Assembly (NCBI GenBank): GCA_934047225.1
Contig: OW203992.1
Coordinates: forward strand, 13,567,501 to 13,631,500
DNA: 64,000 nt
DNA from: Ypsolopha sequella
Taxonomy: Eukaryota > Arthropoda > Insecta > Lepidoptera > Ypsolophidae
Reading direction: 5' to 3'
The number at the start of each line of letters is the position of its first letter. Positions within the stretch are counted from its first letter, which is position 1. Under the pieces are notes generated by a model. The model was not told the origin of the DNA and made no database searches. It saw only the letters and a list, made by a program, of their open reading frames with translations. Made by a program: the position numbers and the translations under genes. Below are positions 29,315 to 40,100 of this stretch, piece by piece.

Positions 29315-31385
29315 GCTCTCCAAAGAGTTCGAAAATACGTTTAAGATGCAAAAACTTTCTAACAAAAGTAAAATCACCTTCAGTGACTGGGCGACTCCAG
29401 GTATTTACAAAAGCAGAAATCATTTATACGAATTATACGACATAAAGTCCTACAATAATAATGTTAAATTTACTGAATTCATGAAAAATTACTCACGCAT
29501 CTTTAAATTGGTGTGTTTAAAAGCAAAAAGTATCTACTTAAATAAAAAACTTAAAAGGTCCGATAACAAAGTAAAAACAGTATGGAACATCATAAATACT
29601 GAAACTGGCAAAAGTAAGAAACGTGATAACGAGCTTAAGTTAAGTATTAACAATGAAGTCGTTACGGGAGATAAAGAGGTTGCGAATGCCTTTGAACAAT
29701 TCTTTACTGAAATTCCGTCCTTAACAACTAAAGATTTAAATTCAAGCCCTGGGCTTGCGCAGGATCTTTTAATAGATAACGTACCGCAGTGTCTTTCTGT
29801 ATTTGCTTTTAAACATATTAATTCATTAACTGTAATTAAAGCATTTAAATCGCTTAACTTGAAAAAAACCGAGGACTTATGGGGCCTATCTGTGAAAGTT
29901 ATAAGTTCTGTTATTGATTTAATAGCTCCTTATTTGGCATTTATTTTTAATAAATGTGTAGATGATGGTATCTTTCCTGACTTAATGAAGTTTAGTAAAT
30001 TGATCCCCCTTTTTAAATCAGGCGACAACGGTGACCCATCAAACTATAGACCTGTGTCAGTTTTACCGGTTTTGAGTAAGGTTTTTGAAAAAATAGTTTT
30101 TAATCAATTGTTATTTCATTTTAATTTAAATAAGTTGCTTCACTGTGAACAATACGGATTCACTAGAGGGAGGTCAACCACAGATGCAGGAGTTGCTTTA
30201 GTTAAGCACATTTTTGATGCTTGGGAAGAAAAGCAGGATGCATTTGGTGTATTTTGTGACCTCTCGAAAGCCTTCGACTGCGTTAATCATGAAACACTCT
30301 TATGTAAATTAGATCACTACGGAGTGAGGGGCAAATCTTTGGCGTTAATGAAGTCGTATCTTAGTGATCGTATTCAAAAGGTAGACATTAATGGGGTAAA
30401 ATCATGTGGAGCATTAGTTAAAATGGGTGTCCCGCAGGGTTCCATATTGGGGCCCTTGCTGTTTTTAATTTACATAAATGACCTTCCCTATTTAATTAAA
30501 GACTTAACTAAGATAGTACTATTCGCAGACGACACGTCACTTATTTTTAAAGTTAATAGACGTAAAGATATCCTTGACGACGCGAATACAACTTTATCGC
30601 TGGTGCTTGATTGGTTTACTGTAAATAATTTAGTTTTAAACGGAAAAAAGACAAAATGTATAAAATTCACGTTACCAAATGTTATTCAAGTGGATTGTAA
30701 TTTGCTTTTGCAGGGGTCCAAGCTGGAGTTAGTTAACGAAACTAAGTTTTTGGGCATTACGGTAGACTCTCGTCTTCAGTGGGGTCCCCACATAGAAAAC
30801 CTATGTGGTAGACTTAGTTCGGCCGCATACGCTGTTAGACGCATAAGGCAAATTACTGATGTAGATACTGCTAGACTAGTCTATTTTAGTTACTTTCACA
30901 GCATTATGTCATACGGCATGCTGTTATGGGGTAGAGCCGCGGATACAGACGCAGTCTTTGTTTTGCAGAAGAGAGCAATTCGGGCTATTTATAATATGAA
31001 GCACCGGGATTCATTAAGAGAAAAGTTCAAAGAAATCAATATACTAACTGTTCCTTGTGAATATATTTACCAGGTCCTTAGATATGTTAGAAAAAATGTT
31101 GAGTCTCTCCCGAGGCTTGGTGAGCAACATTGTAAGGAAACCAGAAATAAGTATAAACTGGCTTTTCCAAAAATCAGACTCGCCAAAGTGAGTACCTCTT
31201 TCGTAGGACATGGTATAAGATTTTACAATAAACTTCCAAAAGAGGTCCTTACTTTGTCAGAGAATAAGTTTAAACAGTATATTAAGCAGGGCCTACTGAA
31301 AAAGGCATATTATAAAATAAATGAATATTTGGATGATGGTGAAGCATGGTGTTATAGTGATACTGATTTTGATGATAGTAGGTAA
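29262..31385 (+). CDS. LINE reverse transcriptase ORF, 5'-truncated, chimeric start
   Basis: The 707-aa frame is open throughout. It has RT motif A (CDLSKAFDCVNHETLL, about 331-346), motif B (GVPQGSILGPLLFLIYIND, about 388-406) and the FADD catalytic box (about 421-424), followed by the thumb and a long C-terminal region common to Jockey/CR1-group elements. The apurinic endonuclease domain is missing. The first 18 or so codons (MFYVLKQIVQMFVFKIEML) lie in repeat X, not in the LINE, so the first ATG is borrowed from the insertion site. The true ORF must have started upstream in a full-length parent. Lack of stops suggests a young copy. It shares its C-terminal sequence with the relic at 24949-25472. 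Confidence 0.9.
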   Translation: MFYVLKQIVQMFVFKIEMLSKEFENTFKMQKLSNKSKITFSDWATPGIYKSRNHLYELYDIKSYNNNVKFTEFMKNYSRIFKLVCLKAKSIYLNKKLKRSDNKVKTVWNIINTETGKSKKRDNELKLSINNEVVTGDKEVANAFEQFFTEIPSLTTKDLNSSPGLAQDLLIDNVPQCLSVFAFKHINSLTVIKAFKSLNLKKTEDLWGLSVKVISSVIDLIAPYLAFIFNKCVDDGIFPDLMKFSKLIPLFKSGDNGDPSNYRPVSVLPVLSKVFEKIVFNQLLFHFNLNKLLHCEQYGFTRGRSTTDAGVALVKHIFDAWEEKQDAFGVFCDLSKAFDCVNHETLLCKLDHYGVRGKSLALMKSYLSDRIQKVDINGVKSCGALVKMGVPQGSILGPLLFLIYINDLPYLIKDLTKIVLFADDTSLIFKVNRRKDILDDANTTLSLVLDWFTVNNLVLNGKKTKCIKFTLPNVIQVDCNLLLQGSKLELVNETKFLGITVDSRLQWGPHIENLCGRLSSAAYAVRRIRQITDVDTARLVYFSYFHSIMSYGMLLWGRAADTDAVFVLQKRAIRAIYNMKHRDSLREKFKEINILTVPCEYIYQVLRYVRKNVESLPRLGEQHCKETRNKYKLAFPKIRLAKVSTSFVGHGIRFYNKLPKEVLTLSENKFKQYIKQGLLKKAYYKINEYLDDGEAWCYSDTDFDDSR

Positions 31386-32038
31386 TAATTTAATTAATTA
31401 ATATAAATTCCTAACTTTTGATTCCTCTTAAGAGTTAACATTAATTAATTACAGACTGTAAAAGGAAATAGACTGTATGAGACAGGTAGGCAAAGATATA
31501 TATGTTTTTCTTTTTTCATTAACCTGAATTCCTGCTGTCTTGTATTTTCTTATCCCTTGGTTAAAGTAGATATAAGTAATTCAATGTATAGTTTAAGTTT
31601 ATGTTAAAAAAAAGACATGATCTTGCCAAGTTTCTTGCCCGTTCTTCTTAGCAAGACTAATCGAATGGGCGGAGGTAGGCATGTATTTATATACGTAACC
31701 TATTACTATGTAGTATATAGGATGGGATTTGGTCGGCCGCCTGGATTCGTGCTGGGGGCTCGGTTGGTGATCATTGAACCTTGTTCCTGGTCCCTGGCCG
31801 GGTCTCCGGTATGGGTTCGGGCGGTTGATTGGATTTCACCTTGTATAATAATATTTTACCTATAATTTTAATTGTATATATATTGCTACATAAATTAAAT
31901 AAACATTTAATCTAAGTAGTTCATGTACATTTATTATTTTATTACATATATTTTTATAAGATTAAAATTTGACTTGTGAAACGTGTATTATATATACCTA
32001 CTTTGCAAAATAAACTTTTTGAATTTTGAATTTTGAAT
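29315..32038 (+). mobile_element. 5'-truncated non-LTR retrotransposon (Jockey/CR1 group)
   Basis: The left junction is fixed by comparing with the uninterrupted repeat X at 51440-52375: X reads through GAGATGCTTTTTATG, and here LINE sequence begins after GAGATGCT. The 3' end is a short tandem tail, TTTTGAATTTTGAATTTT, directly before GCTTTTTATG. At most GCT is duplicated, so the TSD is very short or absent. The 3' UTR includes a GGTCGGCCGCCTGGATTCG block (31733-31830) repeated at 58901-59010, and AATAAA lies near 31899 and 32012. Confidence 0.85.
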
Positions 32039-32560
32039 TTTGCTTTTTATGTTTCATCAAGTGCCGACAATCGCAAGTATAAATCTTGTTTTGTTTTATT
32101 ACAATACTGATTTTTAATCAATATGGTTCGTTATTGTGGTATATACATATATGAATGCCTAGAAAATGGAGCAACCAATAAAGAACGGAGATTTTTCAAA
32201 TTTTCTTCCTTCCGATGAAATAAGCTATTTTCTTTTATGTACGTAAAAAACACCTTTGACTCCTCTGAAAGGATTTGTGTCGTGACGTGACGATGTTTAA
32301 ATTTTAATTATATAAATTCACGCGTGCCACCGTTACAAAATTTAGGAAGAGAATCATATAAGTTGCTGACTATAAATGTTGTCCCTCTCGATCGACGACG
32401 CTCACACGCTTGCTGCCAGCCCTAGACTAGCTAACGCACACACACAAGAGTGTGCGGACAAGCCAGATGCGCGCGTGAGAGTATAGGTAAATAACTTGAG
32501 CGAGGACTATTAAGTGTCGGGGGTGTGCCTACGCACGCAGTCAATACACGTACAGTACAA
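32039..32560 (+). repeat. Repeat X, right part of copy 1
   Basis: The complement of about 51485-52090, in two blocks separated by sequence not shared. Shared stretches include CAATCGCAAGTATAAATCTT, GGTTCGTTATTGTGGTATAT and GAGAGGGACAACATTTATA in complement. The right boundary is near GTGTCGGGGGTGTG. Confidence 0.65.
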
Positions 32561-33330
32561 CAGACCGTAGAGCGAGTAAAACTATAGAGCAAGGGACAGC
32601 GTCACCGGTTTTGTGTCGGTGAAAGTAATTATGTTAGTGCGTGTAAATGTAACCCGAGTAACAGTGAATTCCCAAGAAATGGGGAAATTCACTGACTAAA
32701 AACAGGCAAACATTAGTACATGCATTTATTTAATATTATACGGCTGCCAAAAATAAGAGGCATTATGCATTCAACGCGTGTTTTTTACGTGAACACAATC
32801 ATGTATGTTACCCATACTTAGTCATAAACTAAGATTTTTATAACCAGAGTCCTAACTGACTTCTCTTGAAAACTGCTTGGAAAATTTAATGACCTTTTAA
32901 TTACTCATGATTTTTTTTCTCTGGGTAGGTATCGGTGTCTCTATTTCTCTTGTAAGGTTATAAATTTGAAAGACACATTTTTTGGTTGCCGAATATCTCT
33001 TAATTAGGTATACTAACTTGAATATATAGGAGCTGAGCAGTGTCGGTAACCACTGCTGGGTTAATAAATCAACCTAGATATCTTTTATTGAAATTCTCCA
33101 CAGAAGCTTATTTTAAATAAAATAAAAACTATTGAATCTCTATATGTGATATATATTTTTTTACATAATCTTGTATTTTTTTTATGACCATTTTCAAATC
33201 TCGAGCAAATTATGAAAATGATTAAAAAAAATAGTTAATTAAAATGGCGGCCGGATACAATGTTTATAGATATTTGCAAAAACAAAAACAAAAAGATTCG
33301 CAAGGAATATATCAAGCGGCGAATTTTTTC
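32561..33330. other. AT-rich intergenic sequence
   Basis: A short palindrome CAGTGAATTCCC...GGGGAAATTCACTG is at 32661-32694. Otherwise nothing recognised. Confidence 0.4.
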
Positions 33331-33400
33331 AAATTCTTGTCTATGGATTTGTTTCTGATTGATATTTTCTAGTTTTCAATGCACTCTAAATAATATTTAG
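33331..33400 (+). repeat. SINE body without tRNA head
   Basis: TTGTCTATGGATTTGTTTCTG through CACTCTAAATAATATT matches the body of the tRNA-headed repeat at 33644-33780; a third copy is at 45436-45500. Confidence 0.55.
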
Positions 33401-33643
33401 AGTATTCATAGCGATGGATTTCGCAAAATAAACATAATCTTAGTTAATGAGAACTGTGAATTTCTTAACTGTCTGAAGCAAGAATATTGTATCGATGACA
33501 GTGCCATCTGTTTCTTAAGAACAAGGCGTGAAATCACATAACGCCCTCGTGAGCGTTCTGTATGTGCAGTACAAGCTGGTATATCAAGCAGATGCAAAAA
33601 TAACAGTGGACAAGTATGATGCAAGAATTCGCCGGTCTAGGTA

Positions 33644-33780
33644 GGAACCTCGGTGGCGCAATTGGTAGCGCGCTTGTCTTGATAACAAGAGGTCGCAGGT
33701 TCGAATTTATTCAAATTCTTGTCTTTGGATTTGTTTCTGATTGATATTTTCTAGTTTGTAATGCACTCTAAATAATATTG
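33644..33780 (+). mobile_element. Short tRNA-headed SINE
   Basis: The head has box A TGGCGCAATTGGTAGCG, an anticodon-arm-like CTTGTCTTGATAACAAG (loop reads TGA) and box B GGTTCGAAT. The 3' acceptor strand is replaced by a body, TTCTTGTCTTTGGATTTG to CACTCTAAATAATATT, that occurs alone at 33331-33400 and 45436-45500. It is therefore a tRNA-derived SINE and not a functional tRNA. Confidence 0.6.
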
Positions 33781-34560
33781 CAGTTTAAATTGTTTTTTAA
33801 ATTAAAATGATCTCTTCTTTCAGTAAATTTTTCCATCTACAATATTTAAGATACTTTCCCTCCATGTGGCATAGCCGTGGGACGCCCTGTATAAAAGTAA
33901 ATATAATAAAACAAGCAATTTCATACATTGAAATACATGAAGTACTTACCTATGGAAAGAACACCAGGCATAGCACGTTTGCCACGATTTTTACAGCCTA
34001 GAACACTGCAATTCACCATAATTGTTTTTTTCCAAACGCTTTACACATGAACTTTGTCAATATACGTATATTTATTGCAAATAGGAAACCAATACTTGCA
34101 AAATTAAATAATTGCTTAGATCTTGTTGTTTGTCTGCCCCCATTAACTTCACTGACCGCTGAGGGCAGACAAAACAAAAGAGGTTACACTTTTCTATTAT
34201 AGTCTATCTCACTCTTTCCCACGATCACTGCATATGTTGGTTTCATTTTTCATTTTGTATGTTGAGTTGTGACTTGCTCTATAGTTTTACTCTCCCTACG
34301 CAAAAGACAGAGTTCACAGAGTATTGCAAGTTGAGCACGAGCAGTCGGTCGTTTGGTCGTGCCTTAGTAAAGTAATACAACTGGAGAAGAGAGCCCTCTT
34401 TTGGTTCATGTGTGCCAACAGGTACAGCAGCGAACTGTTCACCTATATATTGGCTCCTAATCTAAATATTTATATGTATAAATAATATAAATGTTATAAA
34501 ATGCTATAACATTTGCCTTAAAGAGGCGGAATGACATAAATAAAATAGTTAAATACACAA
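33781..34560. other. AT-rich intergenic sequence
   Basis: A small hairpin (TGTCTGCCC/GGGCAGACA) lies at about 34131-34171. No gene recognised. Confidence 0.4.
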
Positions 34561-34575
34561 CTTATTAAATAAAAA

Positions 34576-36003
34576 TTTATTATAGAAAAATATAATCGTA
34601 GGTTTGTAATCCATAATACACAGTCAGTCCTTATTTTATCAGATACGGATAAGCAATCCCCTTCTGGTAGATGTAGGGTAGAGTCCCGATAGTGTGATCC
34701 GTCTAGCGTCGATGTCCCATAGTGGTGCAGTAAGGGGTATAGTAAGAGGTGCAGGTCAGGTTGGCGAAGTATGTAGGTGTCAATGAAGAAGAGATCGATG
34801 CCCTTCGTCCCAGAAGGTGGACCCTGGAATGGAAATCAAACACATTAGACCACAGCTATCGGTGTGATTCTACGCACCACCACAATACTTACAGAGAGAA
34901 CCTATTCTAGCTTGATTGTCGCGGTGATGGAAATCAGAATGGATCCATAAAGAATGGAAACCATTTAAAATTTAAAATGATTACAACCTATAGCTAGCTC
35001 ACATAGCTGCATCATTAAAGAATACAATGACAATTTAAATCAATGATCAGTACCCAGCGTTATGTTTAAAATGAAAATATACCTTCAAAATGATGATGAG
35101 ATGATGACGCTATAATGATACAGCAAAAGTGTACGCCACCACCGGCTGCACGATAGCCGAAAGCTTATGTTTAAGGGTGTTTTCTCCGGATTTGTAACAA
35201 AATAATAAGAAATATTTCCAATGGCTAAAATAAAACTTTTAATAAAGAAAACTTATTGTCAAAAGTATTGCGATATGCATACACATACAAAACCTATACC
35301 TTTTAAAAATAAACTAAACCAAATAAAAAATCCCATCTAGATCGCCACCGTCATGTGGAAGGGTACTGGTAGCGTTTCCTCTTTAAATGATGGCCAGACT
35401 GATTCTCTGGCCAAGATACGCGTCAGTATTCGGGTCCCCACAAGCGTCGATTAGCCTTGCATAGCTCTTTAAACAAACCGTTATAATTATTTCTTCATAT
35501 TTTGTTACATATCCGGAACGTCGAACCTTAAGCAAGCAAGGAGTCGTTGGCAATACTTTTAAATATCAGTTATCACTGATATACTTATAAGTATAAACTA
35601 CTTGTTTAAGCACTAAACAAACTGTTCAAACTTACCCAAAAGTTGGGGAATAAACTGCACACAACCAGCTATTAGGTATATCAAAAGATATAGGTACAAA
35701 GCTTTTGGTAGAAAAATTAGTAAGGATAGTATGACGTCCGTTCCAGAGCGGAGCAATAAAATTATGAGGTGCTGTGTACCTTGGATGACGGTACGAGCTG
35801 GAGTGACCGATGGTCTGAGTGGGGCTTGAGAGAAACAATGGGCGAATATGCTTTGATGTTTGGTGTATTTTAGTGTAATATTGTAACCTTTTTGTGTTCT
35901 CTATTGTAGCTGAAGTTCTAGACAGTTTGCTTAAGGCTGCGCCGAGCGTAGAACGATTAGATACCTCGCTTGTTCTCTCGTGGTCGTTTTTTATCGTGGT
36001 CAT
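34576..36003 (-). CDS. Possible two-exon orphan gene
   Basis: On the minus strand an open frame from ATG at 36003 runs to a consensus GG|GTAAGT donor at 35636. An acceptor (TTTCCATTCCAG) at 34824 opens a second exon from 34823 to a TAG at 34703, and AATAAA lies at 34581-34576. The joined frame is 162 aa, rich in Ser, Thr, Tyr and Arg; neither a signal peptide nor a known domain was seen. The start MTTIKNDHERTSEVSNRSTL and the tail ANLTCTSYYTPYCTTMGHRR are not recognised. Splice and polyadenylation signals support a transcript. Coding status is uncertain: it may be a lineage-specific protein or a long non-coding RNA. Confidence 0.4.
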
Positions 36004-36399
36004 ATTTATTGACTTTAACAGAAAAAAATCATATTTAATTTACCAGACAAAATTTAAAAAATGTGAAACGGCTTAGTTGTATTTTATAACGTTTGTGATT
36101 GTCTTGAATTGTGGTTGAGACAAAATTCGACAGTTAAGTTATTGAAATGACTAAAACCCCAATACCTTTTTTAGATTTTGGGCCTACTTTAGATAGATTT
36201 GTTTCATTACACCATAAGTTATTTTTAATATTCGCTGTGGCGGAAGTGTAGATACATACTCTGTGATAATAAATATATATTTTATTTATTTATCATTGGA
36301 ATATTATTCAATAAATCAATTTAACAGTGACTGTCGTTTTAGACTATTTTGCTCGGCGCCCTCTTAACGCTCACCTTGACAAAATACATAAAATTACGT

Positions 36400-36880
36400 G
36401 AGGCCCAGTTTGGGTTTTTGCCTGAGCTGTCAACTAAAAGTGCTAATCTGAGTCATTCTGAGTACTAAACTGACCGGCAAACTCCCATTTACAAGTGTTT
36501 CCTGGATTTATCTAAAGCTTTCGACTTAGTTTCTTAAGACACCTTGTGGCAAAAATTAAAAAAGCTTCAAATGTCCACCGAACTTTGAAACACTCTAAAG
36601 TTCTGGTATCACAATCAAGAAAATTTTGTGAAATGGGGGGATGTACATATACTTATAAGATGGAATGTGATGTAAGACAGGGGGGTTAACATAACCTAAA
36701 CTATTTAACTTTTATGTTAACGATTTAATTGGTAAGTTCAGCACAACACAAGTCATATTGATAAGACATGCGTGAATAATATTAATTATGCAGATGATAT
36801 GATTTTGCTGAGTTTACCAATCTCTGGAATAAGAAAGCTCATAGAAATCTGTGAGGAGTATACTGTTGACCATGGGTTCA
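36400..36880 (+). pseudogene. Reverse transcriptase relic
   Basis: Broken frames read FGFLPELSTKSA, CFLDLSKAFDLVS and NYADDMILLSLPISGIRKL in order, which are RT motif A and the YADD box region of a non-LTR element. The intervening motif B region is heavily decayed. It is a different and older LINE family than the one at 29315. It lies upstream of the PDCD10 promoter. Confidence 0.75.
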
Positions 36881-37145
36881 TCTGTTGACCGTTTTTATTT
36901 TCGGCCAGTATAAATCTGTCCCCCCTAGTTGATAGCTCTTCACTGCTCTGGGCTGGACTTGCTCTGTGGACTGGGCTGGGCTGTCAATGTCAAAGTTGTA
37001 AGTTGACACTTTGATTTGACAATCAAACAAAAGGGAAATCAATCGCATCGTTGGGAAATCGTGTCGTTTTGTTTCTGTGAATATTCTATTTATTTATTGT
37101 ATTTCTCGAATATCTGGCGGATAGGATTCTTGATTTGTTGGCACG

Positions 37146-40100
37146 ATGACAATGGGCGATGAACTACCTGTAACTTCTTTGGTTTTACCAGTTCTCATAC
37201 GCCCTGTTCTAACTCAAGTAAGTAATTGGGTAACTGAAGGCTCATTATTTATGATGTCGCAAACATTTACGTATAAATTACCACGTAGATTTTTACTAAT
37301 ATGCTAATTGACCTTAACGATATAATCACTTCTCCGTCTTAAACCCAAATATGAGGTTTAGTTGCAGGTTCCCTGTTTGTCATATTCACATATTTTTCTT
37401 TGTACCCGTTTTAGTTGGAGAAGTATGATCTGGGGGCGTCACAGACACTTCGGGCGGCCCTCACGAAGGCAGAGAGTGCAGTTCCCGGACTGAACTATGA
37501 CCTTGTGGCGGGCATCATCCGGCGAGCTGATATTCCAGTGAACATGAATGAGAGCCTGCTGCGACTTCAAGGGACTCTCACTGAGACTGAATGTAAATAA
37601 ATCTCTTCCTGTTATGAATTAAGTAATGTTGATGTATTTACAATCATAGGGTGCGATCGCACTCCACTATTCTTCCATTATACTGGTTAACCGCTCAAGG
37701 CCAAGCGTCTCAACATATTGTCGAACAAAATGGACTCCATAATGTCCGGCCGTCATATATTAGTGATGGAGCATAGTCACTTTTTTCTATACATTGTTGA
37801 TAGAAAAAGAAACGTCTAAACCAAAGTGCTATGATAAATATTGAATTATTGTTTCCAGCATAAGCAGATCATAGTGTAAATAATGGCTCTTTAAAGAAAA
37901 AAAATAATTAAAAAGGCGCTATTGTTAGTTCAGTCTTCACAAGTTGTGGAAACATGAACATTTTGTTCTACATAATTTAATTTTTTGTTGGAATCTTGGT
38001 ATAATGGTTCCAGTAGGAATGGTTGTAAGAGGTAAGAAAGAAAACTTAATTATATGTTTACATTGCATTTATTGCTTCTAATCAATAATTTTAGTGACAT
38101 GGGTAGTGACATATATCAAAGTGTCCTATTCAATGTCAAATATTTTCCACTTGGAGTTTCATTTTCAAAATTTTAGATTTCTGGCCTGAAATATGTTTTC
38201 GTGCTAGTTTTCGTGTTATTTTGCTTAAAATTTGGGTGTTTTATAGCTCTAAAAGGGCCATAACTGAAAAGGGTCGTAAAATTTACAAAAATCAAAATGG
38301 CAGCCAGTCATTTGGCACAACCCACGAGCGCCCCCGTCAGCTTAGAGAGGTTAATCCAACTAACACAGATGGTACTAGATCAACTGCTCAAGACAGGAGC
38401 CTTACTTTCTTTTGTAGTGGATACTTTTTTGTTCACATTTTGCATAGGGGGCTTTAGGGTGATCCTTATGTTAAGTTTTTTTTGTTTTACCAAGGGTGAC
38501 CCCTTCAATTTGTTCTTTGTAAGGAATTTTATCATTAAATATCAAGGAAAAAAGGAATATAGATTTTTTAACAAAATTTAGGGGTCAGTACCACGGTTTT
38601 AAATTTTGTAATCCCCATATATTGATCTATTTTTTTTTATTGATATTACAATATACAGAAAGTTAGCATTTAGAATTTAGATATAAAAAAAAAATACATT
38701 TAAAAAAAAATATGTCCTCATCACCCCTGAAAGTTAAAAATAAATACAAAAAACTAATAAATTCCAGTTTTGCCATAATTTGAGCTCTTGTTTGAAAATA
38801 AAATAGGTATACCTAGTACAGAAAGCTTAAAAATGCAAAACCATTTAAAAGCTAACTTTCTGCATAATTGTTTTTTTAATAATATCAATAAAAGAAAATC
38901 GCTAAACTGCTAGCGACCCTCAAATTTTGTAAAAAAAATATAAAAAAAGAATCTTTATTCTTTTTTAGCTATAGAGAACACATTGATGGGGTCACCCAAG
39001 GTAAAACAGAAAAAACTTAAAATAAGGACCACCCTAGGGGGCATGTTTAGACTTTTACGTCATGGTACAAGTATTTTAACAAAGGTTAATTTCATATCTG
39101 ATTATAGATGATTACTGTTTATAATTCCTGATAAGGTAATGCTTATTTTATCAGAATAATAAAAAAAAATAAGCAAATGCGCCACCACTGACATACTATT
39201 TATAAAATGTGTATTTGTTGATAGATTAAAATGTTTGTTGTCAAGAGGTGGCCTAAAAAGTATCCACTTAAATAATTCACGGGTGTATCACTGACAGAAC
39301 CCAATGCTTTTTCCCATTAAGAGATTATTCATTGTTTTAAAATACTTTTCAGGTGCTGACCTAAGACTGAATAGAACTGAAGAAGCATTCCAAGAGCTCA
39401 ACAAAAAATCTTCTTCTCTAAAGAAAATTTTGAGCCGTATTCCTGATGAAATTACAGATAGAAAGACATTCCTTGAAACCATCAAGTAAGTTTATTTAGA
39501 ATACTTGTTGGTGGGGTGTTGTGGGGCCAAATTTATTTTGTACCTAGATCCATTGTGCAAGAAGTATTTTTGGTTTACATTTGCGGTCATATATTTGATA
39601 ATGGTACCGATTCGGTGAAGCACATCTTAACTTATTTGACAGGACTAAACTTAATTTAAGCATACTGTCCTTGTCTTTTTGATAGAGAAAGAAAAAGACA
39701 GGACTCTTAAAATAAAGTTAGTTCTGTCAAATAAATTAAGACATGTTATGCCGAATCGATACCATTAACTATTTAATTTGAAACTTATTGTCGTTATTGT
39801 CCTTTTTAATAGGGTATTTACTATCAAATAAAGTTATGTGTTTTATTATAAAAAAGGGTTTATTTAAGCTTTTATTTAATTGACTTAAAAATTAGTATAT
39901 AATAAATAGTAATAATAATAAAATATTTGTGAACATTATTCAAGCCTTGTTAATGCTATCAGGGAAATAGCCTCAGCTATAAAGAAGTTGCTGGACGCAG
40001 TCAACGAGGTATCAACATACACGCCAGGGCCTGGCAAGCAGGTGCTGGAGCAGCGCAAGAGAGAGTTTGTCAAATACTCCAAGAGATTCTCCAACACTCT

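Noticed and set aside
31617..31865. 82-codon open frame over a GC-rich block
   Set aside because: It lies in the LINE 3' UTR, and the same block recurs at 58891-59289 in the LINE fragment. It is conserved only as repeat sequence.
33644..33708. Functional tRNA gene
   Set aside because: Boxes A and B are present, but the 3' acceptor strand is replaced by a SINE body and the anticodon loop is irregular.
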